In this document: positions 9,021 through 16,831 of the stretch, piece by piece
Layout: each line of letters starts with the position of its first letter
Position numbering within the stretch: the first letter of the stretch is position 1
NCBI RefSeq assembly: GCF_002154225.1
Contig: NZ_MTSE01000008.1
Coordinates: forward strand, 186,001-250,000
Length of the DNA stretch: 64,000 bases
Origin: Hymenobacter crusticola
GTDB taxonomy: Bacteria; Bacteroidota; Bacteroidia; Cytophagales; Hymenobacteraceae
Direction: 5' to 3'
Translations under genes and position numbers: made by a program
Notes under the pieces: model-generated
What the model was told of the DNA's origin: nothing
The model's database searches: none
Seen by the model: the letters and a program-made list of their open reading frames with translations, nothing else

Positions 9021-9407
9021 ATGCTAGTAGATACTCGATATAATGAAGTAACCCGCTGCGTTATTGGTTGTGCCATGCAAGTTCACCGCGCATTAGGCAC
9101 CGGTTTTCAGGAGGTGATATACCAGCGCAGCTTGGCAGTGGAAATGCAGGAAGCTAGGTTGCCGTTTATCCGTGAAGTTGAGAGGCCGATCTTCTACAAA
9201 GGGGTGGAAGTAGGAAGTCGGCGCGTTGATTTCCTAGTAGCTGAGAATGTGCTTGTGGAGCTAAAAGCTATAAGTGAGTTAAATCACGCACACTACGCTC
9301 AAGTAATCAACTACTTGGAAGCATACCGACTAGAAGTAGGCTTATTAATCAACTTCGGTGAAACAAGCTTAAAGTACAAACGCTTCCTCAAGAACCAACC
9401 TAGGTGA
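9021..9407 (+). CDS. GxxExxY family protein (PD-(D/E)xK-like fold)
   Basis: 128 residues. The family signature is clear: HRALGTGFQEVIYQRSLAVEM carries G-x-x-E-x-x-Y, followed by RRVDFLVAENVLVELKAIS, where Asp, Glu and Lys match the PD-(D/E)xK nuclease-like core, and a C-terminal NFGETSLKYKRFL. The biological role of the family is not established; nuclease-like fold is family knowledge. Codon use and GC are lower than in the flanking genes and it is framed by inverted repeats, which suggests it arrived with them. The ATG at 9021 is chosen because the protein then begins with the usual YNEVTRCVIGCAMQVHRALG helix. Confidence 0.88.
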   Translation: MLVDTRYNEVTRCVIGCAMQVHRALGTGFQEVIYQRSLAVEMQEARLPFIREVERPIFYKGVEVGSRRVDFLVAENVLVELKAISELNHAHYAQVINYLEAYRLEVGLLINFGETSLKYKRFLKNQPR

Positions 9408-9443
9408 TCGTTTGCCGCCAAAGGCGAAAGCAAAAAGCTGCGC

Positions 9444-9492
9444 TCGTCCACAAAATCCGTGAAATCCGAAGAATCCGTCGAATCCGTGGTTC
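9444..9492 (-). repeat. Right 49-bp inverted repeat arm
   Basis: Inverted copy of the arm at 8925-8973. Ends 4 bp before the stop codon of the minus-strand gene that follows. Confidence 0.9.
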
Positions 9493-9496
9493 TGGG

Positions 9497-11683
9497 CTAC
9501 AGGCGAATCCCGATGCCCGGCCCGAAGAGGAAGAAGGGCGCGCGCTTGTTCATGAGGTAGCCGCCACCTAGGTACAGCGGAAACGTGAGCTTGGCATCGG
9601 AGCGGGTGGGGTACACCGAGCCCAGCACCACGATGCCTAGGTCGCGGCCGACGTTGCCGTCCTGGCTGAGGTTGAACGCGTTGAGGGCCACAAAGCCTGC
9701 CCCCACTTTGTAGGGGCGCAGCTTATTGATTTTGGTAGGGTGATAGAAGCTAAGCTGCGCCAGTGTAGCCAGCGAGATACCGCCAAAGGAAGTAAAGCTC
9801 GACTCGCCCTTGTATTTGGTGAGCAAGCCGCCCGGAAAGCTGATGTCGATGTCGAACTTCACCCGGCGCTGAAGCACCAGCTCCAGCTTCTGCGTGAAAC
9901 CGGGTTCCTGATACTGGGCCTGGTTGTGGCGCACCGTCACAATGATGGTGCTCCAGTCGTCGAGGGCGTAGGTTTTGCGGGCCGAAAGCAAGTTGTTGAG
10001 GCTGATATTGCCCACTTGGCACTGCTTATCTTGGTAGAAAGCCGCCCGCACCGAGCTTTCATCTGGGCACACCACAATGTTGTCGACGGTGCGCATCTCA
10101 ATCAGCTCACCCTTCGCGTTTTGCGTGCGAATGTCGAAGCTCAGGTACTGCTTGCCGTAGAGCTGCTTGTCGGAGTCGATGCCGGCCGTGTTGAAGCTAA
10201 ACACCACGTCGCTGATGGTGCGAGCGTAGAGCACCGGGCCGTTGAGGCGCGTAACCGGCCGCGGCGATTCACCGAACGTCACGCTCACAAAATCGAGCGG
10301 GTGCGGGCGCTGAAACTCGCGCACCGCTAGGCTCTGGCCCGTGGGCTGCCCGCCGTTATAGATGGTAATGCGCCGCTTGTCGATGGTGATGGGCACCTGA
10401 ATACGGTACACGGCCGCCGCGTCGGTGCGGATGCTGGAGTCGGAGGGAATCACCTGCACATCCTCGAAGTGAAACCGCGCCCGCGCCAGCGACTCACCCT
10501 CCAGGCGCACGTCCACCGTTTCGCCGGGGCTCACGCTGGTGTTGGTGCTCCAGTCGCTGCCCCGGTGCCGCACGCTCACCGTTTTGATGGCCGTTTGGGG
10601 CGCGATGGTGAAGTTGGTGATGTACTTGGGCTGGTCGTTCTCCTTAATATATAAGTAGCTGTCGGTGAGGCGGTGGGTGTTATAAACGCGCACCCAGCAC
10701 AGCACCCGGTCGTTGGTCAGGTACTGGCGCGTGAAGATTTCAGCAATGAGGGCGCCCCCGGCTTCTTCTTGTTCCTCAACGCGGTAGGTGCGCTTCAGCT
10801 CGAAGCTGCGGCCATTATCGAGAATGATTTCTACGCCCCGGCGGCGCGCATTCTCGTCGATGGTTACCTCCTTCTTGTCTACGTTGAGGAAGCGCAGGCG
10901 CGAGGCTTTCACGTTGAACTCCTGGCGCAGCGGCGGCAGGGCGTAGCTCAGGCGGCGGTTGTTGTCGGTGAGGAAAGGGCGTTCCGTTTGGGGGCGGGCC
11001 GTGAGCACGCGGCTACCTAGGCTGTTGGGCAACACGTGCAGGCGAAGCTGCCCTTTTTCCTGCGTAATGCGGTAGTCGATATCCTGGCCGCGCGTCCACT
11101 CGGGGGCGGTGCGCACGTTGATGGGGTTGTTGCTGCGCAGCTCAAATACCTTTTCCTCGCCAATGTACAGGTCGGGGTCGTTCACGCGCAGCTCCACGGT
11201 GGTGCGCGTGATTGGCAGCAGACTCACCGACTGCGTACGCAGGCTCTTGCTGGCCGTGTCGCTGGCCTGGGTGAAGGTGAGCTGTAGAAACCGAGCTCCA
11301 GTCAGCTCCTTAAAGCGAATCTTGGCGCGGTAGTAACTATTATCAACGGCCGTCACGGAATCAACAAGCTGGAAGTCGGCCGAGCGAACCAGGCGCAGCG
11401 GCTTGTCGGCCTGAAACACCGTCGGGTAAATTTGCAGCTCCGCCGTTTCGTCTTCCTTTTGGTAGTAGAAGTACAAATTGGGCTCGCCCTGCACAGTAAT
11501 GGTGTTCTGGCTCAGGGTGTAGCGCGTGGTGTCGAGGCGCAAGGCTAGGTCGCGCAGCAGGGGCCGAGGTAACTGCGTCTGGGTGGAAAAGGAAGTTTGC
11601 GCGTTGGCGGGAAGGAAAGCAACTAGGAGGAGCAGCGAAACGACAGCGCCAACGGCGCCGCGAATACCCAAGAAAAAACGCAC
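9497..11683 (-). CDS. Secreted or outer-membrane protein of unknown function
   Basis: 728 residues. I do not recognise the family. A signal peptide is present (MRFFLGIRGAVGAVVSLLLLVAFLPANAQ). The body is rich in alternating beta-strand patterns such as YRAKIRFKELTGARFLQLTFTQ and IQVPITIDKRRITIYNG, suggesting stacked Ig-like domains. The last 110 residues look like a small outer-membrane barrel: FDIDISFPGGLLTKY, YKVGAGFVALNAFNL and a final FGPGIGIRL. It has its own promoter at 11724-11752. No neighbour hints at a role. Confidence 0.8.
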   Translation of the reverse strand: MRFFLGIRGAVGAVVSLLLLVAFLPANAQTSFSTQTQLPRPLLRDLALRLDTTRYTLSQNTITVQGEPNLYFYYQKEDETAELQIYPTVFQADKPLRLVRSADFQLVDSVTAVDNSYYRAKIRFKELTGARFLQLTFTQASDTASKSLRTQSVSLLPITRTTVELRVNDPDLYIGEEKVFELRSNNPINVRTAPEWTRGQDIDYRITQEKGQLRLHVLPNSLGSRVLTARPQTERPFLTDNNRRLSYALPPLRQEFNVKASRLRFLNVDKKEVTIDENARRRGVEIILDNGRSFELKRTYRVEEQEEAGGALIAEIFTRQYLTNDRVLCWVRVYNTHRLTDSYLYIKENDQPKYITNFTIAPQTAIKTVSVRHRGSDWSTNTSVSPGETVDVRLEGESLARARFHFEDVQVIPSDSSIRTDAAAVYRIQVPITIDKRRITIYNGGQPTGQSLAVREFQRPHPLDFVSVTFGESPRPVTRLNGPVLYARTISDVVFSFNTAGIDSDKQLYGKQYLSFDIRTQNAKGELIEMRTVDNIVVCPDESSVRAAFYQDKQCQVGNISLNNLLSARKTYALDDWSTIIVTVRHNQAQYQEPGFTQKLELVLQRRVKFDIDISFPGGLLTKYKGESSFTSFGGISLATLAQLSFYHPTKINKLRPYKVGAGFVALNAFNLSQDGNVGRDLGIVVLGSVYPTRSDAKLTFPLYLGGGYLMNKRAPFFLFGPGIGIRL

Positions 11684-12041
11684 TGGCGGTTCAGGTCAGA
11701 GAGTGGAGAAAAGCATTAGTGCGCAAAGGTAAAACGCCTTGCCTTTGTACAACAATGGGAAAAACTAGGCTTTTGCCCGCAAGGAGCGCGCCAACTTGGA
11801 AAAAAATGGCGTTGCGCGCCAGAAGCTAGGTGCCCGGAGCCCATCAGACCAAGCCCCGCGCGGAAGCATGCAGGCCCGGCTACCGCGCCGTGGCCGGGCA
11901 ACTGTGCTTGCGTAAAAAGGTTTTCCGGCGCCGGGGCAAACCCTGCTTAATGCTTAGCGCGCAGGGAATAAAGGCAACCCAACCGGCGCCGATGCGGTAC
12001 TAGGCTGAATAGGCTTTTGGCCCCAGATTATACTCTCTTCT
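11684..12041. other. Divergent intergenic region, 358 bp
   Basis: Carries the promoter of the minus-strand outer-membrane-like gene (11724-11752). The GH15 gene on the plus strand must also start here, but no clear TAnnTTTG precedes it. A short minus-strand frame at 11716-11901 is low-complexity and overlaps the promoter; not a gene. Confidence 0.65.
11724..11752 (-). promoter_or_regulatory. Bacteroidota housekeeping promoter
   Basis: On the minus strand TTG at 11752-11750 is followed after 18 nt by TACCTTTG at 11731-11724, an exact match to the TAnnTTTG -7 element at normal spacing. Transcription would begin about 30 nt before the ATG at 11683. Confidence 0.7.
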
Positions 12042-13823
12042 ATGACAAAGCATACCTACGACCTAGGTCTGATCGGCAACTGCGCCTACCTCGCCCTCAT
12101 CCGCAAAGACACGTCGGTGGCGTGGCTGTGCTGGCCGCGCTTCGATAGCAGCTTCATCTTCGGCGACTTGCTCGATAGCAAAAAGGGCGGCGAGTTCAGC
12201 GTTCGGCCCGCCGAAAAGCAGTTCACGTCGAGCCAGTACTACGTGGAAAATACCAACGTGCTGTGCACCGAAATCGAAGACATAAACGGGCGCTACCGCG
12301 TCACCGACTTCGCCCCGCGCTTCTCGCAGTACGACCGGTACTACAAGCCCCTGATGATTGTCCGGAAGATCGAGCCGCTGTCGGGCATGCCGCGGGTGCA
12401 GGTGACCTGCAACCCCGTCGGCGAGTACGGCAGCCTACAGCTCAGTCGCCGCCGCAGCTCTAACCACATCGCCTACCTAGGTTTGGACGAAGAAATTCGC
12501 CTCACCACCGACATTCCGCTCACCTACATCATCGACCAGGAGTGCTTCGTGCTGAATGAGACCAAGTACCTCGTGCTGACGTACGGCGCGCCGCTGGAAG
12601 CTTCGCTGGGAAAAACCGTTGAGCAGTTTTTGCGCAATACCCTGCAATACTGGCAAACCTGGGTGAAGAGTACCAGCATCAGCAACTTCTACCAGGACCA
12701 GGTAATCCGCTCGGCCCTTGCCCTGAAGCTACACCAGTACGAAGACACCGGCGCCATCATTGCGGCGACCACCACCAGCTTGCCCGAGGCGCCCGGCAGC
12801 ACCCGCAACTGGGACTACCGCTACTGCTGGATGCGCGACACGTATTATATCCTGACGGCCTTCAACAACATCGGCCACTTTGAGGAGGTGGAACGTTACT
12901 TCCAGTACATCGCCAACATCTCGACCAAGGTGCAGGACAAATACCAGCCCCTCTACGGTATTGGCGGCACAAGCAAACTGGTGGAGCAGGAGCTGGACCT
13001 AGAAGGCTACCTAGGCAACAAGCCCGTGCGCATCGGCAACGATGCCTATACCCACATCCAGAACGACGTGTACGGGCAGGTGCTGGTGGCGCTGCTGCCG
13101 CTCTACGTTGACCGCCGGTTCCGCGATGATGAGCGGGTGAACTCCTCACGCATGATGTACGAGGCGCTGCGCATGATCAAGGAAACCATGAACATGCCCG
13201 ACGCGGGCCTGTGGGAGTTCCGGCACATTGCCCAGTACCATTGCTACACGTACCTGTTCCACTGGGCGGGTGCGCACGCAGCGTGCAAAGTGGCTAGCTA
13301 CCTCCAAAACAAGGACATGGAGAAGCTGGCAAAAGAACTCATGCGCGAAGCCGCCGAGAAAATAGAAGCTTGCTACGACCCGGCGCAAGGGGCGTACACC
13401 AACGCCATCGGCTCGCCCCACCTCGATGCCAGCGGCTTGCAACTCATCCTGATGGGCTACCTCGATCCTACGTCTGAGCGGGCCAAGACGCACGTTGAGG
13501 CGTTGGAAAAAGCGTTGAAGACCCCCGAAGGCCTTTTCTACCGCTACCGTCACCCCGACGACTTCGGCACCCCCGAAACGACCTTCCTGATCTGCTCTTT
13601 CTGGTACGTGGAAGCCCTGGCCGTGATTGGTCGCCTAGAGGATGCGAAGCGGGAGTTTGAAAAGCTCATCACCTACACCAACCACCTAGGTCTGCTCTCG
13701 GAGGATGTAGACGCCAAAACGGGTAGCCAGTGGGGCAACTTCCCCCAAGCCTATAGCCACGTGGGCTTGATGAACGCCGCATACCGGATTTCCAAGAAGC
13801 TAGACCGCCCGAACTTCCTGTAA
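12042..13823 (+). CDS. Glycoside hydrolase family 15 (trehalase or glucoamylase-like)
   Basis: 593 residues. Opens with the typical GH15 start YDLGLIGNCAYLALIRKDTSVAWLCWPRFDS without a signal peptide, so it is cytoplasmic. The N-terminal beta-sandwich spans to about residue 215; the alpha-toroid catalytic domain follows, with STRNWDYRYCWMRDTYY, the proposed acid in LWEFRH (Glu392) and the proposed base in PETTFLICSFWYVEAL (Glu512). GH15 members of this type include glucoamylases, glucodextranases and trehalases. The convergent neighbour makes trehalose 6-phosphate and trehalose, so a trehalase role is attractive but unproven. Confidence 0.88.
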   Translation: MTKHTYDLGLIGNCAYLALIRKDTSVAWLCWPRFDSSFIFGDLLDSKKGGEFSVRPAEKQFTSSQYYVENTNVLCTEIEDINGRYRVTDFAPRFSQYDRYYKPLMIVRKIEPLSGMPRVQVTCNPVGEYGSLQLSRRRSSNHIAYLGLDEEIRLTTDIPLTYIIDQECFVLNETKYLVLTYGAPLEASLGKTVEQFLRNTLQYWQTWVKSTSISNFYQDQVIRSALALKLHQYEDTGAIIAATTTSLPEAPGSTRNWDYRYCWMRDTYYILTAFNNIGHFEEVERYFQYIANISTKVQDKYQPLYGIGGTSKLVEQELDLEGYLGNKPVRIGNDAYTHIQNDVYGQVLVALLPLYVDRRFRDDERVNSSRMMYEALRMIKETMNMPDAGLWEFRHIAQYHCYTYLFHWAGAHAACKVASYLQNKDMEKLAKELMREAAEKIEACYDPAQGAYTNAIGSPHLDASGLQLILMGYLDPTSERAKTHVEALEKALKTPEGLFYRYRHPDDFGTPETTFLICSFWYVEALAVIGRLEDAKREFEKLITYTNHLGLLSEDVDAKTGSQWGNFPQAYSHVGLMNAAYRISKKLDRPNFL

Positions 13824-13829
13824 CATCCC

Positions 13830-13896
13830 AAAACCTAGGGCAGACAAAAAGGGCGACGGTGCATAACCGTCGCCCTTTTTGTCTGCCCTAGGTTTT
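13830..13896. terminator. Bidirectional terminator, 31-bp perfect stem
   Basis: 13830-13860 and 13866-13896 are exact inverted copies with a 5-nt GCATA loop. The stem includes AAAAAGGGCGACGGT and ends with CCTAGG near both tips. It lies between the convergent GH15 and trehalose genes and would stop both. Confidence 0.9.
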
Positions 13897-13907
13897 CTAG
13901 GAAAGGC

Positions 13908-16085
13908 TTACAGCAGCGCCCGCAACGTGCGGCGCACCTCATTGGTAGTGCTCAGATGATACAGCGCCAACGAGCGGCCCGTGCCCCCGACTTTCACCGT
14001 GAAGGCGTCTTCGGGCATGGCGCGGAAGGTATCTTCATCGGTACGGTCATCACCCATGGCCAGGATGAAGTTTGCCTCGGGGTAGTTTGCCAACCACCGG
14101 GCAGCGGCTACGCCTTTATTAACGCCGGTACTTTTTACCTCGACCACCTTGTTGCCTTCCATCACTTGCAAGTCGTTGTTGGTAGCCAAGAAGTTGAGGT
14201 GCGAAATCAACTCGCGGGCGCGCACGGCGGCTAGCTCGGCATCGGCGCGGCGGTAGTGCCACACCAGCGAGTAGTCTTTCTCCTCGATAAAGGAACCCGC
14301 CGTCCGGCTGACGTGCATGGCCAGGATAGGACGAATTTCCAGTTTCCAGTCGCTGCGCAGGGCCTGCGCCATCGTCCATTCCTCATCCCGGCTCTTGTAC
14401 CACACGCCGTGCTCGGCAATGAAGTCGAGCGGCAGGTGGCCAAGCCATTCCTGCAAAGTGCTGCGGTCGCGCCCGCTGATGATAACCACCCGGTTGTTCT
14501 CGTCGGCGCTCAGGGCCCGTAGCAACTGGAGCAGGTCTTCGTCGGGACGAGCTTTCTGCGGGTTTTTGGTGAAAGGAGCTAGGGTGCCATCATAGTCCAG
14601 GAACAACAGGCGTTGCTTGGCTTTTCTGTACTTCTCCACCATCTCATGCAGCACTTCCGCATCAAGCTTGGTAGTGGCCAGCGTTTGCTGCTTGATTTTG
14701 CTGTAAGTGAGGCGGTCCATGAAGAGCTGAACCCAATGGTGCACGTTGTATTGCTGCACCAGCGCCTGCATGCTCGCCATGCGCTGCCGCTGCTCTTGCT
14801 CCGGCATGATCAAGGCCTCGTGCATGGCCTCCGCTACCTGCGGCATGTCACTGGGGTTGATGATAATAGCATCGGAAAGCTCGCGCGCCGCACCCGCCCG
14901 CTCGCTCAGGATCAGAACGCCCGGCCGGTCGCCTTTGCAAGCCACGAATTCTTTCGCTACCAGGTTCATGCCGTCGCGCATGGGCGTCACGAGGGCTACT
15001 TCGGCTAGGCGGTACAGCCCAGCTAGGTCTTCAATCGGGAAGGAGCGGTAGAAGTACTGCACCGGGTTCCACGACAGGGTGCGGTAGGTGCTGGTGATGC
15101 GGCCCACCAGCTCATCGATTTCTTCCTTCAGCTCCTTATACTTCTCTACTTGGTCGCGGGAAGGTACCACTAGCATAAACAGGGTTACCTGCTCGCGCCA
15201 CTCGGGGTAGCGCTGGAGCATCAACTCGTAGGCAAGCAAACGCTGGGCAATGCCCTTCGTGTAATCAAGCCGGTCGATGGATAGAATGACGCGCACGTTG
15301 CCGAGGGCTTCCCGGTAGGTCTGCTCGCTTTGAATAGCGGCCTGCGAGGCTGCTAGCTCCGCATACTTATCATAGTCGATGCCCATCGGGAAAGCGTCCA
15401 CCAGCACACTGCGGGTCCCGGCTTCGATCATCCCGTTTTGGCTGGAGTAGCCAAGTAGCTGCGACACCGCACTCAGGAAGTGGCGCATGTAGCCGTAGGT
15501 GTGGAAGCCGATTAGATCGGCACCTAGCATGCCTTTCAGTAGCTGCTCGCGCCATGGCATCGCCCGGATGATTTCGTGCGAGGGAAACGGGATGTGCAGG
15601 AAAAAGCCGATGCTGCTGTCGGGCCGCGCTTTGCGCACCATCTCGGGCAGGAGCAGGAGCTGGTAGTCGTGCACCCAAATGGTGTCTTCGGGGCCAGCTT
15701 CCTGAAGCACGGCCTCGCAGAATTTCTCGTTGACGGCCACGTACGCCTCCCACTGCTGCTGATCAAAGACGGCGTATTGGCTGAAGTAGTGGAAGGTAGG
15801 CCACAGCGTCTCGTTGCTAAACCCCTCGTAGAAATCCCGGATTTCCGTTTCCGTCAGGAACACAGGACGCATGCTATCGGCTTGTAGCTGGTCTATCACG
15901 TGCTGCTGTTCGGCTGGCTCTTCTACCACAAGGCCAGGCCAGCCAATCCAGATATTTCCATCGGCACGATAAATAGAGCCCAACCCTGTTGCCAATCCTC
16001 CTTCGCTCGGTGTGAAATCTAATCCTCCCTCGGTGCGATGAGCCTTTGTAGGCAAGCGGTTGGAAACAATAATCGTTCGAGACAT
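13908..16085 (-). CDS. Bifunctional trehalose-6-phosphate synthase / phosphatase
   Basis: 725 residues, an OtsA-OtsB fusion. Residues 1-470 are the GT20 synthase: IIVSNRLP, EGGLATGL, WVHDYQLLLLPEMVR, FFLHIPFPSHEIIR, RLDYTKGIAQRL and MRDGMNLVAKEFVAC. From about 485 on is a HAD phosphatase with LLFLDYDGTLAPF (nucleophile Asp at about 495), VIISGRD and MGDDRTDEDTF. It would convert UDP- or GDP-glucose plus glucose 6-phosphate to trehalose, usually as an osmo- and desiccation protectant. The fused order is usual in Bacteroidota. It converges with the GH15 gene across a strong terminator. Confidence 0.95.
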   Translation of the reverse strand: MSRTIIVSNRLPTKAHRTEGGLDFTPSEGGLATGLGSIYRADGNIWIGWPGLVVEEPAEQQHVIDQLQADSMRPVFLTETEIRDFYEGFSNETLWPTFHYFSQYAVFDQQQWEAYVAVNEKFCEAVLQEAGPEDTIWVHDYQLLLLPEMVRKARPDSSIGFFLHIPFPSHEIIRAMPWREQLLKGMLGADLIGFHTYGYMRHFLSAVSQLLGYSSQNGMIEAGTRSVLVDAFPMGIDYDKYAELAASQAAIQSEQTYREALGNVRVILSIDRLDYTKGIAQRLLAYELMLQRYPEWREQVTLFMLVVPSRDQVEKYKELKEEIDELVGRITSTYRTLSWNPVQYFYRSFPIEDLAGLYRLAEVALVTPMRDGMNLVAKEFVACKGDRPGVLILSERAGAARELSDAIIINPSDMPQVAEAMHEALIMPEQEQRQRMASMQALVQQYNVHHWVQLFMDRLTYSKIKQQTLATTKLDAEVLHEMVEKYRKAKQRLLFLDYDGTLAPFTKNPQKARPDEDLLQLLRALSADENNRVVIISGRDRSTLQEWLGHLPLDFIAEHGVWYKSRDEEWTMAQALRSDWKLEIRPILAMHVSRTAGSFIEEKDYSLVWHYRRADAELAAVRARELISHLNFLATNNDLQVMEGNKVVEVKSTGVNKGVAAARWLANYPEANFILAMGDDRTDEDTFRAMPEDAFTVKVGGTGRSLALYHLSTTNEVRRTLRALL

Positions 16086-16831
16086 AGATGCTAAAGTTTG
16101 TTTTCAGTCCATCTACATACGGTAAGAATGGCCTTTTTGCCGAAAGTATTTGCTAGGTAGCCTCGCTCACAGCTCCAAACGCCACGTTAGCGCCCAGCAT
16201 CAATGCCTCAGAGAAAGGGTACTACAAGAAAGCTAGGGCCTAGAGAATAGGTTGCAAACCTAGGTAGGCGATGAAGCAAGAACGACCAAGTAGAGTATTC
16301 CCAGAATCGGTAGGACAGAGCGCCGCAGATGCCCTAGCGTTACTGCGTTGATACGCCTGCTTCCCACGGTAGTAGTAAACGGAGAGCTTGCACTCTATTT
16401 AGAACGCATTAAAATAAATTAATAGAAGTAATTATTGAAAAAGTTAGAAAAATACGGTTTTGCACTCTTCGCCCACGCCGGGAGCATTACTTCTGGATAG
16501 GAACCAGGTAAGTATAAGTTGTTCTTTACTGATAAACGCGATAAAAGCTTACTGGCACTTGTTCAGGCAGATATATGTTTTCTAGTAATATTTAAGGATT
16601 AAATAAAACATATTTATAAATACTACCGTATATTTACTATGTTCTACGGTGTGGCTGGTTCGAGTTTTGAAGCAGACGCGGTTTCGCCCCCTATCTACGC
16701 TGCTACCCACCCAAAAAGCGGACAGTCAGAAGCCTAAGGAAACTTGGTTTCTGCTCTGCGCCGCAACTCACGTGTCTATGATATTATTTACTCTTACCCC
16801 ATCTGGCCAGACTCGCGTGTCCGCGCAGAAG
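16086..16831. other. Intergenic region, 746 bp, AT-rich in its second half
   Basis: Divergent spacer between the trehalose gene and the FG-GAP gene. 16390-16640 is strongly AT-rich and is the likely promoter zone. Frames opening at 16649 and 16778 extend the FG-GAP protein upstream but put residues before its signal peptide. No RNA gene seen. Confidence 0.55.

Larger units (their letters stand above)
8925..9492. mobile_element. Candidate mobile unit: GxxExxY gene between 49-bp inverted repeats
   Basis: Left arm 8925-8973 and right arm 9444-9492 are inverted copies, 45 of 49 positions matching. Each arm is built of a CGGATT word repeated about every 10-11 bp. Between them lies only the GxxExxY gene and a hairpin. 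The unit is wedged between convergent stops: the left arm overlaps the kinase stop and the right arm ends 4 bp before the stop codon of the next gene. The gene inside is poorer in GC than both neighbours. Similar CGGATT-type arrays beside GxxExxY genes are, as far as I recall, common in other genomes. I see no target duplication and no transposase, so mobility is inferred from structure. Confidence 0.6.

Noticed and set aside
11716-11901. Minus-strand frame of 61 codons upstream of the outer-membrane-like gene
   Set aside because: It overlaps the promoter and has low-complexity composition.
16656-16670. GGTTCGAGTTTT, resembling a tRNA T-arm
   Set aside because: No matching acceptor, anticodon or D-arm can be folded around it.
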